Below are positions 10,512-23,549 of a stretch of 64,000 nt of DNA, piece by piece (positions within the stretch are counted from its first letter, which is position 1; each line of letters begins with the position of its first letter). A program made the translations under genes and the position numbers. Origin of the DNA: Mauremys mutica. Taxonomy: Eukaryota > Chordata > Testudines > Geoemydidae. The notes under the pieces are model-generated. The model had not been told where the DNA came from. It searched no databases and saw only the letters and a list, made by a program, of their open reading frames with translations. The DNA lies in contig NC_059074.1 of assembly GCF_020497125.1 (NCBI RefSeq), forward strand, positions 191,389,415 through 191,453,414, read 5' to 3'.

Positions 10512-11511
10512 GTAAGAGCCTCTCGCTGTTTAATTGCATTGACAATTAAGGCCGTGGCGTGGTGCATTGTTTTGATAACTGCCGCTGCTGCACGTTGATG
10601 AGATCTCTGCACGCATTTTATAACACAGCAGGATACATCTGCAGCCAGAGCCCTGGTGGGTTGTGTGTGTCCCCCCGCCTCCCCTATGTTGTGTAATTAA
10701 AATGCCCTTCAATTTGTACTAAGGTCATGCTTGAATGTTGTGGGTCTCTGCACCTGAGAACTGGTAGTTTTCAGAAAGAGAGCAGGAAATCGTTTGTTGG
10801 AACACACCCCTCCATCAGCCCAGCAGCAAGTTAATGTAAAAGAATGAAAACAAATAAGAGCTGGTTTAAAATCGCTCCTTAATCCCTGTGGTGTAACATA
10901 TTGAAATAGTGGATGTGCAAAGATCCACTACACGCTACTCATCAGCGATGACATGATATGATTCAGATCAGGGCTTCTTGGACTAAAAACAAGGAGTTTC
11001 CCCGCATGGTTAGTTTAATACCTAGTAATTGCTGTGTAAACATCCTCCAATTTAACTCCCATCCTGAAATACTATTAAGCAATTTCTGGGACTGAACAAA
11101 AGAATACATGGTGCACACCCATGCGCGTCCTAAAACCTACATACACTGATCACTAATTGAAATTGCTTAGAAACTGCACCGCTATAAAAGATTTAAAGGT
11201 AACTAGCCGAAGGAGCTTACATAACTTACACGTGAGGGTTCACATTTGCTTTGACATTCAGAGCCAGGCTGACAGAGGCATCGATATTCATGGTTTTCTC
11301 TAAGAGCAATGTGAGATTTTAAGACAAGAGAATTCGATAAAAGGTAATGCAGGATCCTATACAGTTAGTTGACCCGGAGAACTTGAAGCACCTTTTGACA
11401 TTGTTTTGTTTCTGGTTGCTGAGAAGTCAACCCAGGCAAACCCAAGCTGGCAATCTCTCCAGATCAAATGTTAATTAAACCTAGATGTGGATCCCTTAAT
11501 CCGGGTTATCT

Positions 11512-11530
11512 GAATAATAATAATAATAAT
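11512..11530. repeat. (AAT)n microsatellite
   Basis: About six uninterrupted AAT/TAA units within AT-rich sequence. Confidence 0.9.
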
Positions 11531-11698
11531 TAATAGTATAATTGATAAATAGATTAAACTAGGGAACAGGTTTGATTAAATGCTTGAGGTCAATACAACT
11601 GTAGCAGTCAGGGTAAGGATAAACTCCCAGATGGGAGAGGAATTGTGTTAGCATTGCTGCTCTTTGGTGTTTTTGTTTTCCCAGTAGTTATGCAATAA

Positions 11699-11770
11699 GA
11701 GCCTGATCCAACTTCCATTGTATTGAATGGGAGTCTGGTCATTAACGTCAGGGAGCGGTGGATTGGGCCC
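11699..11770. repeat. Short palindromic interspersed repeat (GCCTGATCCAA type)
   Basis: It begins AGCCTGATCCAACTTCCATT and ends with TGGATTGGGCCC, with TGAATGGGAGTCTGG in the middle, so the two halves are roughly reverse complements. The same layout recurs at 32111, 49399 and 56698, marking a MITE-like family of about 70 bp. It has no coding potential. Confidence 0.6.
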
Positions 11771-13987
11771 TTCCGTTTAGATCAAAACCCATGTGTAGTT
11801 AGACTGCCTTCTCCAGAGCAACTAACTGCATCTGCGCTGTATTGTGGCAGCTCCACTGAGGTTTCATTAGAGAAATTAAGGCAAAATAAATTACCACTTT
11901 GGCCTCATTCCAGCTCTGACTCTGATACTGTGCTGGTTGGTAATACTGAAATCCTCGTTCTGTTAGTAACAGGAATTCATTGCTGGTGCTTTTTGGAAGT
12001 GATCCTGTACCCGAGCCTCTGTATACTGCTGGGGTTTGTTGGATGTGACACTTTGGCCATCAGTCGCCCCTGTTCTTCCCAGCCTGCTCCTTCACCACCA
12101 TGTCCTGGGACCTGTCACTGCTTGTGCTGACTAGTGAGGTTGTGGGTCCCTGGCAGTGCTTATTTTCACCTTTGCTTTTGTAATGTGTATATTCTTATGA
12201 TCCAGGTGGGGAAAATTCAGAGGAGAGAGAGAAGGAGGTGGGGAAGGGCCCACTCCCCAGCAGCCTGGGGGCGAGAATCCTGATCCTGTCTGAAACCCAC
12301 AGCCGGGGTTGTGCAATTTCACACATTTCCTGTGCATACTAAGAATTGTCCCAGGTATATTAATTTTACATTAAGAACAAGCCTGGCTCCTATTCTTGGA
12401 TCCTCTCACAACAGAGAGCCAAGACAAAGTTCCTGGTCTCCTAAGGTGTCCAACAGAGCACCTGCTTTCCATATAATCTGTGCAGAGGGAGCTGTATTCC
12501 ATGAACGTGCTTCTATTTAGGAGGAAAACCTTCCAGGTAAAAAGACAAAAGCAGTGCCAAGCCAGCAGACTAGCCCACAGCGATGTGTGTGCATGCCCAG
12601 GAATCACACTCATAAACTATTCTGCTGTGGTTCACACACTGCACTGAGAGACTTCTAGGTTACGTGATGTTATTCCCAACCAACCTGTGCCTTCTTCCAC
12701 CCCCGCCCTCCCTACTCTCTCTCTCTATCGGGGCAGAGGAAATATCAGTGCAGTTTTTAAAATGTGTTGCATTTAGCAAGGTCTGTAGCAGAGGATAATA
12801 CAAAGGAGGCTGATTACTATCTTCACTTTGACGGGGGAATCCTCACTATGTCTGGCACAGAGTTTGATGGCTCTGATTCAGTGCTCTTATCTCTGCTTCA
12901 TTTTGGTTTGTGCCAGCTGTTCTGGTGCTTTTTCAGTATTTGTGAACTCAGGAGACTCTTATCTATCATGTCCTCACTGGTCTTATCTAGTGTCCTTTCG
13001 GATCTTGATCCTGCAGAGGCAACTTTAATGGGACTACTCAGTGCAAAAGTTAAAAGAGGGCATATGTAGCGTATGTCTGTGCAGAATCAGGGCCTTCGGT
13101 TCTAAACTCTTCAGGATAGGTACCTACAACTATGGGCACTATATGAATAATAAAGAAGCCAGATATTTTAAATAGATCTTTTTATTGCAAAGTTCTAAAT
13201 TGTATAATGAAACATACAGAAAATACCCAAAATATTAAACTATAGATCAGATAGCACTGATCATGGTTACATTCTTCAACCACAAGGGTTGTGTTTGACA
13301 GTCTGAAAAATTATTCACTCAAGCCAAATTCTGCCCTCCGTACTCATGTTGAATAGCACCTCACTCTGCAAGTAATCACATTTATTTCAAGGGTGTTTCT
13401 TGCAGAGGAGGTGCTTTTCACCAGGAGTAAAGCTGGCAGAGTATAGCCCTCGTTTGATAATATGTCATACTTATTTGGTCTTATATCTGTCTCTTCACAG
13501 GCACAGAATATCATATATGTAAATATAGGATACATATGGGAGAGGTGGTTTACCTTTTACATGATTCAGACAATAATCTTTTAAATAATTTTAAGCTATT
13601 AGTTTCATAGAAAGCTTTTTAAAATATCTAATTCAATGTATGCAGGGTTCATTCATAACTGACAAATGAGATAATATAGCAGGTTGTTTAGCAGCAGATT
13701 TCCAGTGAAACATAACTGAGACATTTGTAATGAGGGCTAATATTATGCCTTCTAGCTGCTCTTTGACAGGCCAGACCCCCTTTGGGTAGGTCATTTTTTT
13801 TAATGCCAAAAAAAAAAGTGTGTTCTTACCTTTGGTTAGCTAATCCTAGTTAACTAATTCAGGCTGAACTGGCAGTGAAGATGCAGCAACTTGGCTCTTA
13901 ACTCTAGTCAGAAGCTCAAGTTCAATCTTTCGCTCCCCTGTGGGCTTTAACTCCAGCTCTGAATCTGAGTTAGTTATAGTCCATATT

Positions 13988-14110
13988 TGGGCACCTAAAT
14001 AAGTGGCTTGATTTTTTTTCTAATGCCTAGTGCCCAAGGACTTCAGTGGGAGATGCTGGGTGCTCAGTCCTCTGGAAAGTCAGGTGCCTACATATAGATC
14101 TGGGATTCTG
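13988..14110. repeat. Short interspersed repeat (CACCTAAATAAGTGGCTTGA type)
   Basis: The phrase CACCTAAATAAGTGGCTTGA, followed by CTTCAGTGGGAGATGCTGGG and a closing CAGGTGCCTACATA, matches the first part of the repeat at 50095. Its ends are partly complementary (GGGCACCTA versus AGGTGCC), again suggesting a MITE-like origin. Confidence 0.5.
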
Positions 14111-15307
14111 GCATTAGGCACGGATTCTTGAAAATCTTAACTTGAATTTTTCTTATTTCAAATAATCCCAAACTCCCTTCTTTGCTTTAATTACATTTTA
14201 ATGATGTACTTTGATTTGTAAGGTTGAGAGCTTTCCAATTTTTCTGCACCTTCCAAAACAACTCTAAATTTTCTCATAAAATGGCCCCTCTTGTAAACCA
14301 CATTCATTTCTTCACATTCCCACTCCTTCCAACCCTAAGCATTCAAAAATCATGAGATTTAAAAACAAAAATGTTCGGAGGGCTCTTTATTTGCTTTTGA
14401 ACCCTCAAAGCACTCTTGTATCATGTTATCATGCTTTTGTCCACAACCCTGAAGGCTAGGAAATGAAAGCTGTGCATCCAGTAACCGGGACTTGAAGAAT
14501 AATAGCAAATATTGTTAGACTCACGAAAAAATTGTAAGACTTGGCAACTCTGCATTACTATACTTTGCACAGAAAAGACTGTTACATTATATCATACCTC
14601 TTAGTCCATTACACAATCAATAAATTGTAACTGGGGAAAAAAAAGATTGTCACCTAATCTCTATCCATAATGAAGCAGGATTGTTCTATATTTCACATTT
14701 CCTAGTGTTCATATTCTCTAGTCAAGAAAATTAAACTTTGGTTTATTAAATGAAGCAAGATTCACAAAATATCAGTTTTTCCACAATAGAGCTTTTCTCA
14801 GTACAGATTAGAGAAACAAATGTTTAAATTCTGCTTCTTGATTTTGGCACCCTCGTTCCCAGTTCTTAGCTCTTCTCTCATGAGGCAGTTGCAGATGGCA
14901 GTCACAAAGGTCACCTAATCATTACAGATTTGTGTGCCGGTTTTAAAGTAAGATCAACTTCCCTTCACATTTTGTTTTCATTAGCTACGTATCTCATAGT
15001 CATGACAAAATGCGACCATGTCTAAATACGCCACCTTTGCTCATCTCGCAGAGGTGAAATGCTTTGAACAATCGATGGTCAGTGTCCTAAAAATCTCAAA
15101 ACATTTTGTGTTTGCTGCTTCCAAACTATGGGCCAAATCCTGCATTGGCTGAAAATATGTAGAAGAGCTGTGCCGGTGCGGAAAGCAAAGATACATACCT
15201 GAGCAGGCAGTGGCTTTTCTTCTCATTTTGCTTAACACCAGCTGGCCTAGCTGCATGTCTTCATTTATTCCAACAAGTGCTGCACACAGTTTGGGGATTT
15301 GCTCTGA

Positions 15308-15563
15308 GTGCAAGGGTTCAAAAAAGATCCAGATAAGTTCAGGGAGGGTAGGTCCATCAATGGCTATTTGCCAGGATGGGCAGGGATGGTGTCCCTAGCC
15401 TCTGTTTCCAGAAACTGGGAATGGGCAACAGGGGATGGATCACTTGATGATTACCGGTTCTGTGTATTTCCTCTGAAGCACCTGGCTTTGGCCACTGTCA
15501 GAAGACAGGATACTGGGCTAGATGGACCTGTGGTCTAACCCTTGATAGCTGTTCTTATGTTCT
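15308..15563 (+). mobile_element. CR1-type LINE 3' end fragment, second subtype
   Basis: The block reads through AAAGATCCAGATAAGTTC, then CACTTGATGATTACC, GCACCTGGCTTTGGCCACTG, GAAGACAGGATACTGGGCTA and GATGGACCTGTGGTCTAACC, ending GTTCTTATGTTCTT. This is the 3' part of a CR1-like LINE subtype whose terminus ends in repeated TTCTTATG/TTCTT rather than ATTCTATGA. No reading frame is intact. Confidence 0.75.
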
Positions 15564-15666
15564 TCTATTCAAGCAGCTCTGTCGATGACTACACTGCACT
15601 GCTTGTGGTACATCCCCTTTTCCCTCTTTTGAGCCGCGCCACAAACTTCAGGAGCACAGAGTGTTG

Positions 15667-16121
15667 GTCAGGAGCAGGGGCGGCTCTACAAATTTGGCCG
15701 CCCCAAGCAGTCATGCCCGGGAGGTGCCCCCGAGCCGCGGGAGCAGCGGACCTCCTGCGGGCATGACTGCGGAGGGTCCGCTGGTCGCGCGGCTCGGCTG
15801 GACCTCCCGCAGCTGCGGGCGGTTCGCTGGTCCGGCGGCTCTGGTTGAGCTGCCGCAGGCATGCCTGCAGGAGGTCCAGCTGAGCCGCGGGACCAGCGAA
15901 CCATCCGCAGTCATGCCTGCGGGAGGTCCACTGGAGCTGCGGGACGAGCGCCCCCTCCGCAGTCATGCCTGCGGCAGGTCCGGTCGTCCCGGGGCTCCGG
16001 TGGACCTCCTGCAGGCATGACTGCGGCAGGTCCGCCGGCCCAGCCTGCCGCCCCCCCGGGAAAGGGCCGCCCCAGGCGGGTGCTTGCCCCGCTGGGCTCT
16101 GGAGCCGGCCCTGGTCAGGAG
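15667..16121. mobile_element. Non-autonomous hAT element with perfect 8-bp duplication and internal 52-bp array
   Basis: The element spans 15675-16113 (439 bp) between perfect 8-bp direct repeats GTCAGGAG at 15667-15674 and 16114-16121. Its terminal inverted repeats are CAGGGGCGGCTCTA and, from the right end, CAGGGCCGGCTCCA. The GC-rich interior contains a motif of the form GCAG(T/G)CATGCCTGCGG-AGGTCC at 15757, 15855, 15907, 15959 and 16011, with 52-bp spacing for the last four. Long open frames in several phases cross it, including about 219 codons on the minus strand; they result from the stop-poor composition. No transposase is present. Confidence 0.9.
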
Positions 16122-16440
16122 TTTCTATGGTGCAGAAATATAGATGAGTGGCAGACTGCCAGATCTGCAGCTGTGGAAGCTCTTTACAACAGGCAAAATC
16201 CCCTCCACTCCCTCTTCCAAAGTGGTCAGGCTCCTTCTTCCTTCTCATTGGTCCTGTTCTGTGTTTTCTCTCTGAATAAAACCATAATCCAAGGATTGTT
16301 CAGATACCTTTGAGTATTCAGGCCCTGAATTATTTTTAGGTCTGCTCCCACTTCAGACCGAATGCTATAAAGATAGTTATCACAGTGGTCAGATCTGGAT
16401 CAGCCCCTAAATCTTGAGAGAGGCTTTTTGGGGGATACAT

Positions 16441-16675
16441 GCATAGATTATAATGCCAGAAAAGACCATTGAGATAATTTAGTCTGACATCCTGTACAGC
16501 ATAAGACATAGGTCTTCTATTAACTCCTGTTTAAAGTAGCACATATCTGTTAGAAAAAACATCCAGTCTTGATTTTAAAATTGCCAGTGCTGGATAATCC
16601 ACCACAACCCTTTTAAAATTGTGCCAGTGGCTAATTACCTTCACTATTTAAAATGTGCCTTATTTCTACATTTAA
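16441..16675 (-). mobile_element. CR1-type LINE fragment, old
   Basis: Antisense and diverged. Recognisable phrases are AGATTATAATGCCAGAAAAG, TTAGTCTGACATCCTGTA, AAACATCCAGTCTTGATTTT and AATCCACCACAACCCTTTT, in the order of a CR1 3' region. There is no open frame and the target boundaries are unclear. The divergence exceeds that of the copies at 9067 and 42542, so it is likely an older subfamily. Confidence 0.75.
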
Positions 16676-17121
16676 GGTTCAGTGCTGCATTTTTGTGCAC
16701 CAAAAACACTCAGTGATTGAAATGGGGAATTTTACGTGAGTAAGGAATGCAGGATTTGGCTCTTGAGAATTTCTTATCAATTGTACTCATGTTTAGCGAC
16801 CTGTTTGGAGGTCAGTGTTCAGCAGACTTTTACCTGAGCCTCTGTGCATGTACCTTCCCAATTTTTTTGTGCACATACCTGTGTCTGCACTTTGCGGGTA
16901 AGCGCACCAGTGCAGTTTGCACACATTTCTAACCCTAGAAAGTGCTGATTTTGCGTAGGCAAAGTACAGATGTTAGAATGTTTACTATCATGGGAGCAAG
17001 TCTTTGCCTCTGTAAAGTGCAGGTGAAAATATATTCAGATGCAAAAGGAGAGACCAATCTTTGGGAATTTAGTCCTTTGTGTGTGCACCATAGACATGTA
17101 TTGTTTTAAAATAGAGGATCT

Positions 17122-17357
17122 CTTTCTGCCAGGGGTGGCTATAGGTTTTTTGCCACCCCAAGCATGGCAGGAAGGCTGCCTTCGGTGGCTTGCCTGCGGG
17201 AGGTCCGCTGGTACCGCGGCTTCGGCGTACCCGCTGGCAAGCCACCAAAGGCTGCCTGACTGCCACCCTCGCACGGACAAGCAGGGCGTCCCCTGCGGCT
17301 TACTGCCCCAGACACGCGCTTGGAGCGCTGATGCCTGGAGCTGCCGCTGGTTTCTGC
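17122..17357. mobile_element. Short non-autonomous hAT element with near-perfect target duplication
   Basis: The element spans 17130-17349 (220 bp), starting CAGGGGTGGCTATAGG and ending CCTGGAGCTGCCGCTG, whose reverse complement CAGCGGCAGCTCCAGG mirrors the left end. The flanks CTTTCTGC (17122-17129) and GTTTCTGC (17350-17357) match at 7 of 8 bases. A pair of complementary segments around GGTGGCTTGCCTGCGGG and CCGCTGGCAAGCCACC lies inside. No transposase is encoded. Confidence 0.8.
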
Positions 17358-20231
17358 TCCCATTGAAACCAATGGGCTGAAGATCAGGCCTCAAACTAAA
17401 GCACACCCTAATAGGAGTTCAATAATTGATTTTATGTCATCCTAGAAGATTCATTCACACAAATATTCCTTCATTATGAAAATAGGAAAACCTATCATTA
17501 AAACTACAAAGAAATGATCAGCCAAAGGTACACTTTGATACTTAAATTTCATGAGGAACCCAGGGCTTTAATTTCACTGATCAGAATTTAATAATACAAA
17601 CTGCATTAAAAGGTATGAAAAAGTAAATGTCCTACGTATTGTCTGAGCAGCAAGAATCTGGGGGTTCTTATGTGTCCAGAAGGGAATGACGCATACTCAC
17701 GCTTCTTGGTGTCTGAACTGATGTGCTCAGAGGTAGGAAGCAATTAGCCAGTAGGAAATGTATGATCTGGCTGCTGGAGTTGCACACTTCTGGGTTCTGA
17801 TGAACCGTTCCCCATTTTAGAAAAAACTGGGAAGAAAGTAACTGAGAGGAGAGACACAGCAGGCTAGATTTTGAGGGATCCTTCCAGTTAGAGAAATACA
17901 TTTCTTAGTACCTGGCATCCAGTCACTGAATGGGGCCAAGATATAGAGCATAGAGGGCTTTTCTGCTCTCATTTACACCAGTGAGTAATTCTGTTGATGT
18001 TAGTGGAGTTAGTCCAGTATGGCACAGGGGTAGCTGGGAAAAGCACTTGGCCCATAATGTCTGGGCATTTTTTTTGTTTTTTTTGCATTCTCCCATGGAT
18101 GCAGCTATAGCACTAGTAGGAAACACTTTAAACTGCTATTCAAACACAAATAAAAACAAACCAGTTATTGTATGTACACGCACAAACACACAGAGCAGAA
18201 AAAAAGAAGGAAGAATTTGCGACACAGCATAAAGAACATCTATGAAACAACTTCTCATTTGCTGTAGACCTGAATAATGCAGCATCCACTGGTAGTGAAC
18301 TCTGTAGTTAAGGTTGAAATAATTATCTCCTCAGCTGTAGTTTTCAATTTTGTTTTAAGAGCATAGAATGTAAAAAGAGAAGTTCATACTTCCCTATTGC
18401 TGTTCGCCTCTGTAATTGCATCTCTTATTGTTTAGAAACATGAGTGATTTCTGTTTTCTAGCAAAATACACACATTCAAAGGTTGCTTCTAGAAATAATT
18501 CCATCTGAGTTTGTTATTGTTTGTGTGCTGCAGATTTGTAATCATGTAGATGTCCTAATGATGCAAAACTCTGGCTGCTTATATAGTTGCATGAATTTAT
18601 GATGTTGTTTACTGCACATCACCAGGACTCTCGGTAATGTTACATTTATAGCAACTCTTTCAATATACTGACAAAATTGATTATAGGGCAAAGACCCAGC
18701 AAAGACCCTATGGATCTTTTTTCTTTTTCACTTTTCTTTTAAATGATACAGGGCAGAACTGGGAATGCACACCTACTTATTTTTACTTCAAAATTGTGTT
18801 CAGTTTTCTCAGAGTCAGAGAAAAAACCTTCAAGAGAAGAAATATAAACATGTGAATCACGCTTCCAATAAACGGAGGATTTAAAAACAATGGGTCAGAC
18901 CCCCAACTGGAATATTGGTCTAGTTCTATTTACATTAGGTGAAGAGCAGGCCCAATGAATGTTGCCTAAGCCATGCTAGAGTTTGGTATGTAACCATAGA
19001 GCCTTCCCCAAGTACAGGGTCAGCCCAGCTAACCGGGCAGTGCCCTGGGGAATTCTGTGGAGATGAGGAATCTGCACCCACAGGCAAAGCTGCTCAACGT
19101 TCACCACTACTGATCTGAGGCTACATTAGCTCTGCCAGCTTGTGTACTTGGGATTTATAGATGGCCTTTGAAAGGTGGATCTATCATTAGAACTGCTTTC
19201 ACTGATGGAGTTGGAGGAGGGTCATGTGACCCCCTTGTTTCAGAGGTTTCCTGTCCTCCCAGGAAGGAGCATCTTGAGAAAGGTAAGCACCTAGGCTTGG
19301 ATGCACAAATTTTTAGGTACCTAGAAAATTACTGGGATTCACAAAGCCTGAGTTAAGCACCTAGGCTCCCTATATAATAAATGGGGGGGGGGGGAAATAG
19401 GCACCTTAGACTATGATTCACAAAAACCAGTAGGGCTAGGTACTGAGCTGCCTAAGTTACCAGTGGGAGATGCTGGCCAGAAGGGTATGTGCTCTCACCA
19501 ACAGCTAAGGGACAGCCACTCATCAAAATACTCATTCCCCACCCACCTATCCCACCCTTGTGTAATTGTGTCTGCACTAAGGCTTTTACCAGCATAACTA
19601 TCTAAGTAAAAAAATCACTGACATATGCTTTACTGACATAGTTATACCAGAAAACTTTTTAAGCATAGACCAGGTATAGGTCTACACTTTTACAGGTGCC
19701 TACAGTGAAAGCTTTTTCTGCCTAAGCATTTACAGGATTATTCTAAAAATCCCTAACCATTGCAGCTCGAATTTCAAATAGTTGCAATGAAGTACTTGCA
19801 AAGTAGTTGCTGTATTATATCTGGAGATTTCTTTGGTGGATTGTTTCAAGTAACAAATCCTGAGATACTTGTCAGCTGCTCGGAGCCAATTTCACTAACC
19901 CCAAAATCAGCTAAATTAATCAAATGATTGGGTATGATTCAGTCAGTTGTAATTAAAAATATCATACACCAGAAACCCATTTGTGAAGTTTCTATTTGTA
20001 AAATAATATCTTGGTAATTGCTGAAAGAATCTCAAATGCAAAAATGCTGTGCAATATGTTATCGGTATAATTGATCTTTTTCCTGCACTTTCCTCTTAGT
20101 CATTTCTAAAGTATATTATGAATTGTGTCAGGTCCCCAGAGGACTTGGGTATGTGATGATTTTATGAAGGGTGTAATGACCGGGCTAAGGGGTATGTATA
20201 GCTCTCCCTCTACTGGCAGGAATAAGAATGC

Positions 20232-20318
20232 TCAAATAAATTTGTTAGTCTCTAAGGTGCCACAAGTACTCCTGTTCTTTTTGCAAATACAGACTAACAC
20301 GGCTGCTACTCTGAAACT
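20232..20318 (-). repeat. Fragment of a dispersed repeat (GGAGTACTTGTGGCACC type)
   Basis: On the minus strand it reads GTTTCAGAGTAGCAGCCGTG, then TTAGTCTGTATTTGC and AGGAGTACTTGTGGCACCTT, then AGAGACTAACAAATTTATTT. The first part shares the GTAGC-GCCGTG-TTAGTCTG layout with the element at 8698, so the two belong to related families. Another short fragment lies at 49499. Class unknown. Confidence 0.65.
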
Positions 20319-21280
20319 CCTCAACTGTTTGTCAGTCTCTCTACACGGGATTTTCAAAAGTTCCTAAGGAAGTTTGGAGTTCAGCTCTTAATGTAAATCA
20401 GGGGATGCTGGGTTTTTTGGCTGCTTTTGAAAAATCCCATTTGAAGGGTTAAAATCAATGTGCACTTCATATAAATTGTGCCAGCTCTTTTTCAAACCCA
20501 AAGTCCAAAGTTTGGTCAAGCGACCAGAGGCCTAGCAAATAGTAATTAGCTAAACGAAAGCTGGGGTAAACAAAATCATCGCCTTTGCTAAAATATGCTT
20601 GGTCAGTAAAAATGCCAAATGTTAAAGCAATAACTAAATAATTGTTTCATCTAATGTTTCAAATTAAACAAAGAATCCCTGTTCCTATTGTGTCAGTCTC
20701 TTCTGTAGGGAACGTTCTTCCCACAGATCCATCCTTGAGTTTATAAAAATTGGCACGTCAGTATAAGATATGACATCCTTCCACCTTCCTTCCCAGGGAC
20801 CAATGCCTGCCTTAAGACATAAAAAAAAAATCTTTATTGTCATATACTTTCACTGTTTCTTTGCTTTAACCCCTAAAAATGTACCTGTTGAACAATCAAA
20901 GGAGTTGCTCCATTCCTATGAACCCCAAATCAAAATTCAACATATATATTTTATACTAATAACATTTCATCAAAGTATTAATTAAATGTTAACTTGCTAA
21001 TTTAAAACCATGGGTGAAGACATTATATAACCTTTTAACCATTGGCTAATGTGCTATCTTGTCTTGCTGCAAAACCTATCCCGGGGTGTGGAACTGCCTA
21101 CCCTGTCACTTTCCCCCACCCATAAAAAATCTATATATTCTATTATAATCAATTAATTGACAGTGTCTCTGAGCCTTATAAGCAAAGTAACACTCCGCCA
21201 GCACTGTGTGTAATAAACTCCTATGCTTAACCTCTACACGGTATGAATTTATGTCCTTCACCATTCTATAGTGCTAAAAT

Positions 21281-21345
21281 TGTAGCTCAGCTGGTGAGGG
21301 TCTGTGCTTTGGATTAGGAGGATCTGAATTCTATCCCTGTTGTTG
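21281..21345 (+). repeat. Possible tRNA-like SINE head, degraded
   Basis: TAGCTCAGCTGGTGAGGGTC resembles a Pol III A-box region, and about 25 bases on, GGATCTGAATTCTATCCCTG resembles a degraded B-box. It cannot fold as an intact tRNA, so I read it as an old tRNA-derived SINE head rather than a tRNA gene. Low certainty. Confidence 0.35.
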
Positions 21346-22127
21346 CAAGAAGTTCTACATGGCTGTCATGTGCAATTTAGCAGCAAGCATGAAATCCTTG
21401 TTGACCACAGATTTGTTACATTATTATGAAGCTGGACCCACCCACTTGAACTCTTCAGTCAGTATTGGAGGCTTAGTGATAATTGAATAAGGAAACTGGG
21501 TCCTGGCCCATTATTCTCACATTTCATTTATTTATCCATTTGTATTTTGTGTGCCTACAGTAGGTGGGGATATTTTTCATTTTTACACCCAAAACACGAA
21601 TAACTAGGACACAAAGAGATTTGTCATGTGTTATCAACCTTCCCCAGTAAAATTTCCATGTATATGTTATGTTCTTAACTTACTTCATTGCCCACTTAAA
21701 ACAAATGAAAATAATGACCTAACTGCCCATAGATAACCTGTTTTCAGGCAGCCAATGAGTGTTCCAGCTACCCATGACTGAACTAGAGCATTTACTCACC
21801 AGTTCAGTACAAGGTAACTATGCAAGACCACACTGTATTATGGCCAAAATTATATAACCATGATTTAAAAACCTGAAACAAAATAACATTTAAAGTTGTA
21901 AAAAAAAAAATTCTTAATGAAAAAAAAAAAGAGAGAGAGAAATGGACAATATTATTTGGCCTTGTTTGGATATTAAGCTAGAGCCAGATGGTAGAGTCTC
22001 CAATTCTTCCAAGTGCCTAAGAAAAAAGGGTATGTATTATGCAGCCTTCTCTACATCTTCTCAGACAATCTTTGTGGAAGTACATGTGTGAAATTAATGA
22101 GTCTTTTCACAATTATGATTCCTAGAC

Positions 22128-22205
22128 CACGAGCTCTCTGGGGCAGAGACTGCCTTTGTTTTACTTGTTTATACAACGCCTAGATTGATAGAAATCCCTG
22201 ACTAG
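22128..22205 (+). repeat. L2-like LINE 3' end fragment
   Basis: ACGAGCTCTCTGGGGCAGAG followed by ACTGCCTTTGTTTTACTTGT and ATACAACGCCTAGATTGATAG follows the 3' untranslated end of L2 LINEs (form: GTAAGCTC-TTGGGGCAGGGACTG ... TACAGCGCCTAGCACA). Related pieces lie near 5903 and 38025. Confidence 0.5.
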
Positions 22206-22984
22206 GACTTCTACACGTAACTGCAACCTAAGTAATTAATCATACATTTCGGTACTATGAACATATCATACTTTTCTTCATCACTAAATGTCTAGTTATG
22301 GGCCTGAGCCAACCCCCACTCAATCTGAACCTCTAAATTCGAGTTGGAGGTATTCAGAATCAGAACCCAGATCTAAACTCAGTTTTGTTAAGTTCTCTAT
22401 CATTAAAATGGGTGGATCCAAAACCCCAGATCTAAACAGGCCTGAAATTTTGGGTGTTTGAGATTCAGATCCACATTTTTGCATTGTGAGCCAATCTCAA
22501 AAATCCCACAAACAGCTGTTTTCTTTCTCTCAGACACATATACAGTCAAACTCTTGCATACAGTTCCAAAACACAATCTGTCTGCCTGTCTTTCCTGAAT
22601 GTGTTTTACATCCAAAGCGCATGGTACCCCAGTAGAGTTTTCCAGGCTCTAAAGGCTGAAACATACTGAGTAGCTAATTAAAAGCCTACGTTTGCCTCAC
22701 TTGATTGATGTAATTTAAGAAAGATAACGTATCAGTACATACTAGATTAACCTCAATTTATGATGGCAATAAACTGCTGACATTTATTAATTGGTATTAA
22801 CAACCAATAAAGTCTTATTCTGCAGCTGCCTGAAAAATCAGTAAGCAAGGACTCTTGATGGTGGGGTGCATTTCCCCCCCCTTAACCACCAGCAACAGAG
22901 AGTTTAGTTCATCTTCTTTGTTTCTTCCAAGAAGGAGCTCTTAAATCTACTGTGATTCCTGACAGAGGGTTAGATGCTCTGTTA

Positions 22985-23072
22985 TACTAGTGCAAATCTG
23001 GAGTAACTCCCTTGGGTTCTAATGAATTATTTCAGACTCATTCCGGTGTAAATGAGAGCAGAATTTGGCCAG
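22985..23072. repeat. Short self-complementary repeat (TCTGGAGTAACTCC type)
   Basis: CAAATCTGGAGTAACTCC is mirrored by CATTCCGGTGTAAATGAGAG and GCAGAATTTGGCC, a layout of short palindromic repeats common in turtle and crocodilian sequence. Related phrases occur near 13322, 17975 and 30795. Not coding. Confidence 0.4.
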
Positions 23073-23549
23073 GAGTTATAATGTGACAATGCTAAAGAAT
23101 CTCAGTAAATCACTTTCTTCTAACGCTAAACAAGGAACTTTACTAGAATGAAGAAAACAGCCTTATCTCTGAAGCCACCTCTGTATAAATTCTGGGGCAA
23201 ATATGGTCCCAGCTTTCACCAGATCTATTCGCTTTATTATGCAAACAACCAGGTCACTTGCATCAACAAAGAAAAGGGAGGAAAGGTCATCTAGTCAAAT
23301 GATCCATTGCTAGGAGGGGGCCATTGTTTTGGTGATCCCATTCCTGCTTAGACAGGAATATATTATGTACCCCTACATTCTGAGAAGATAAATTGCTAGG
23401 AGAATTGCTTAAGCTTAGTAACATGGCTTTTCCTTTAGGCAGATGTGGCTGTTATGATGAGGAAATTGATGTCATGTATTATTTAAATTTTTAAAAATAT
23501 TTATGAATATCTATTGCCAGACAAGCACCTGAATATATGAATATAATGA

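Larger units (their letters stand above)
10620..15307. other. Intron 1, first part: no gene; few repeats
   Basis: No reading frame resembles a known protein. It is comparatively poor in recognisable transposons; beyond the short repeats listed separately (11512, 11699, 13988) I see nothing identifiable. Stretches of this kind next to a first exon could hold enhancers, but no specific site can be supported. Confidence 0.5.

Noticed and set aside
15589..16248. 219-codon open frame on the minus strand
   Set aside because: It is produced by the 52-bp GC-rich array of the hAT element; the repeating Arg/Gly/Pro-rich protein is compositional.
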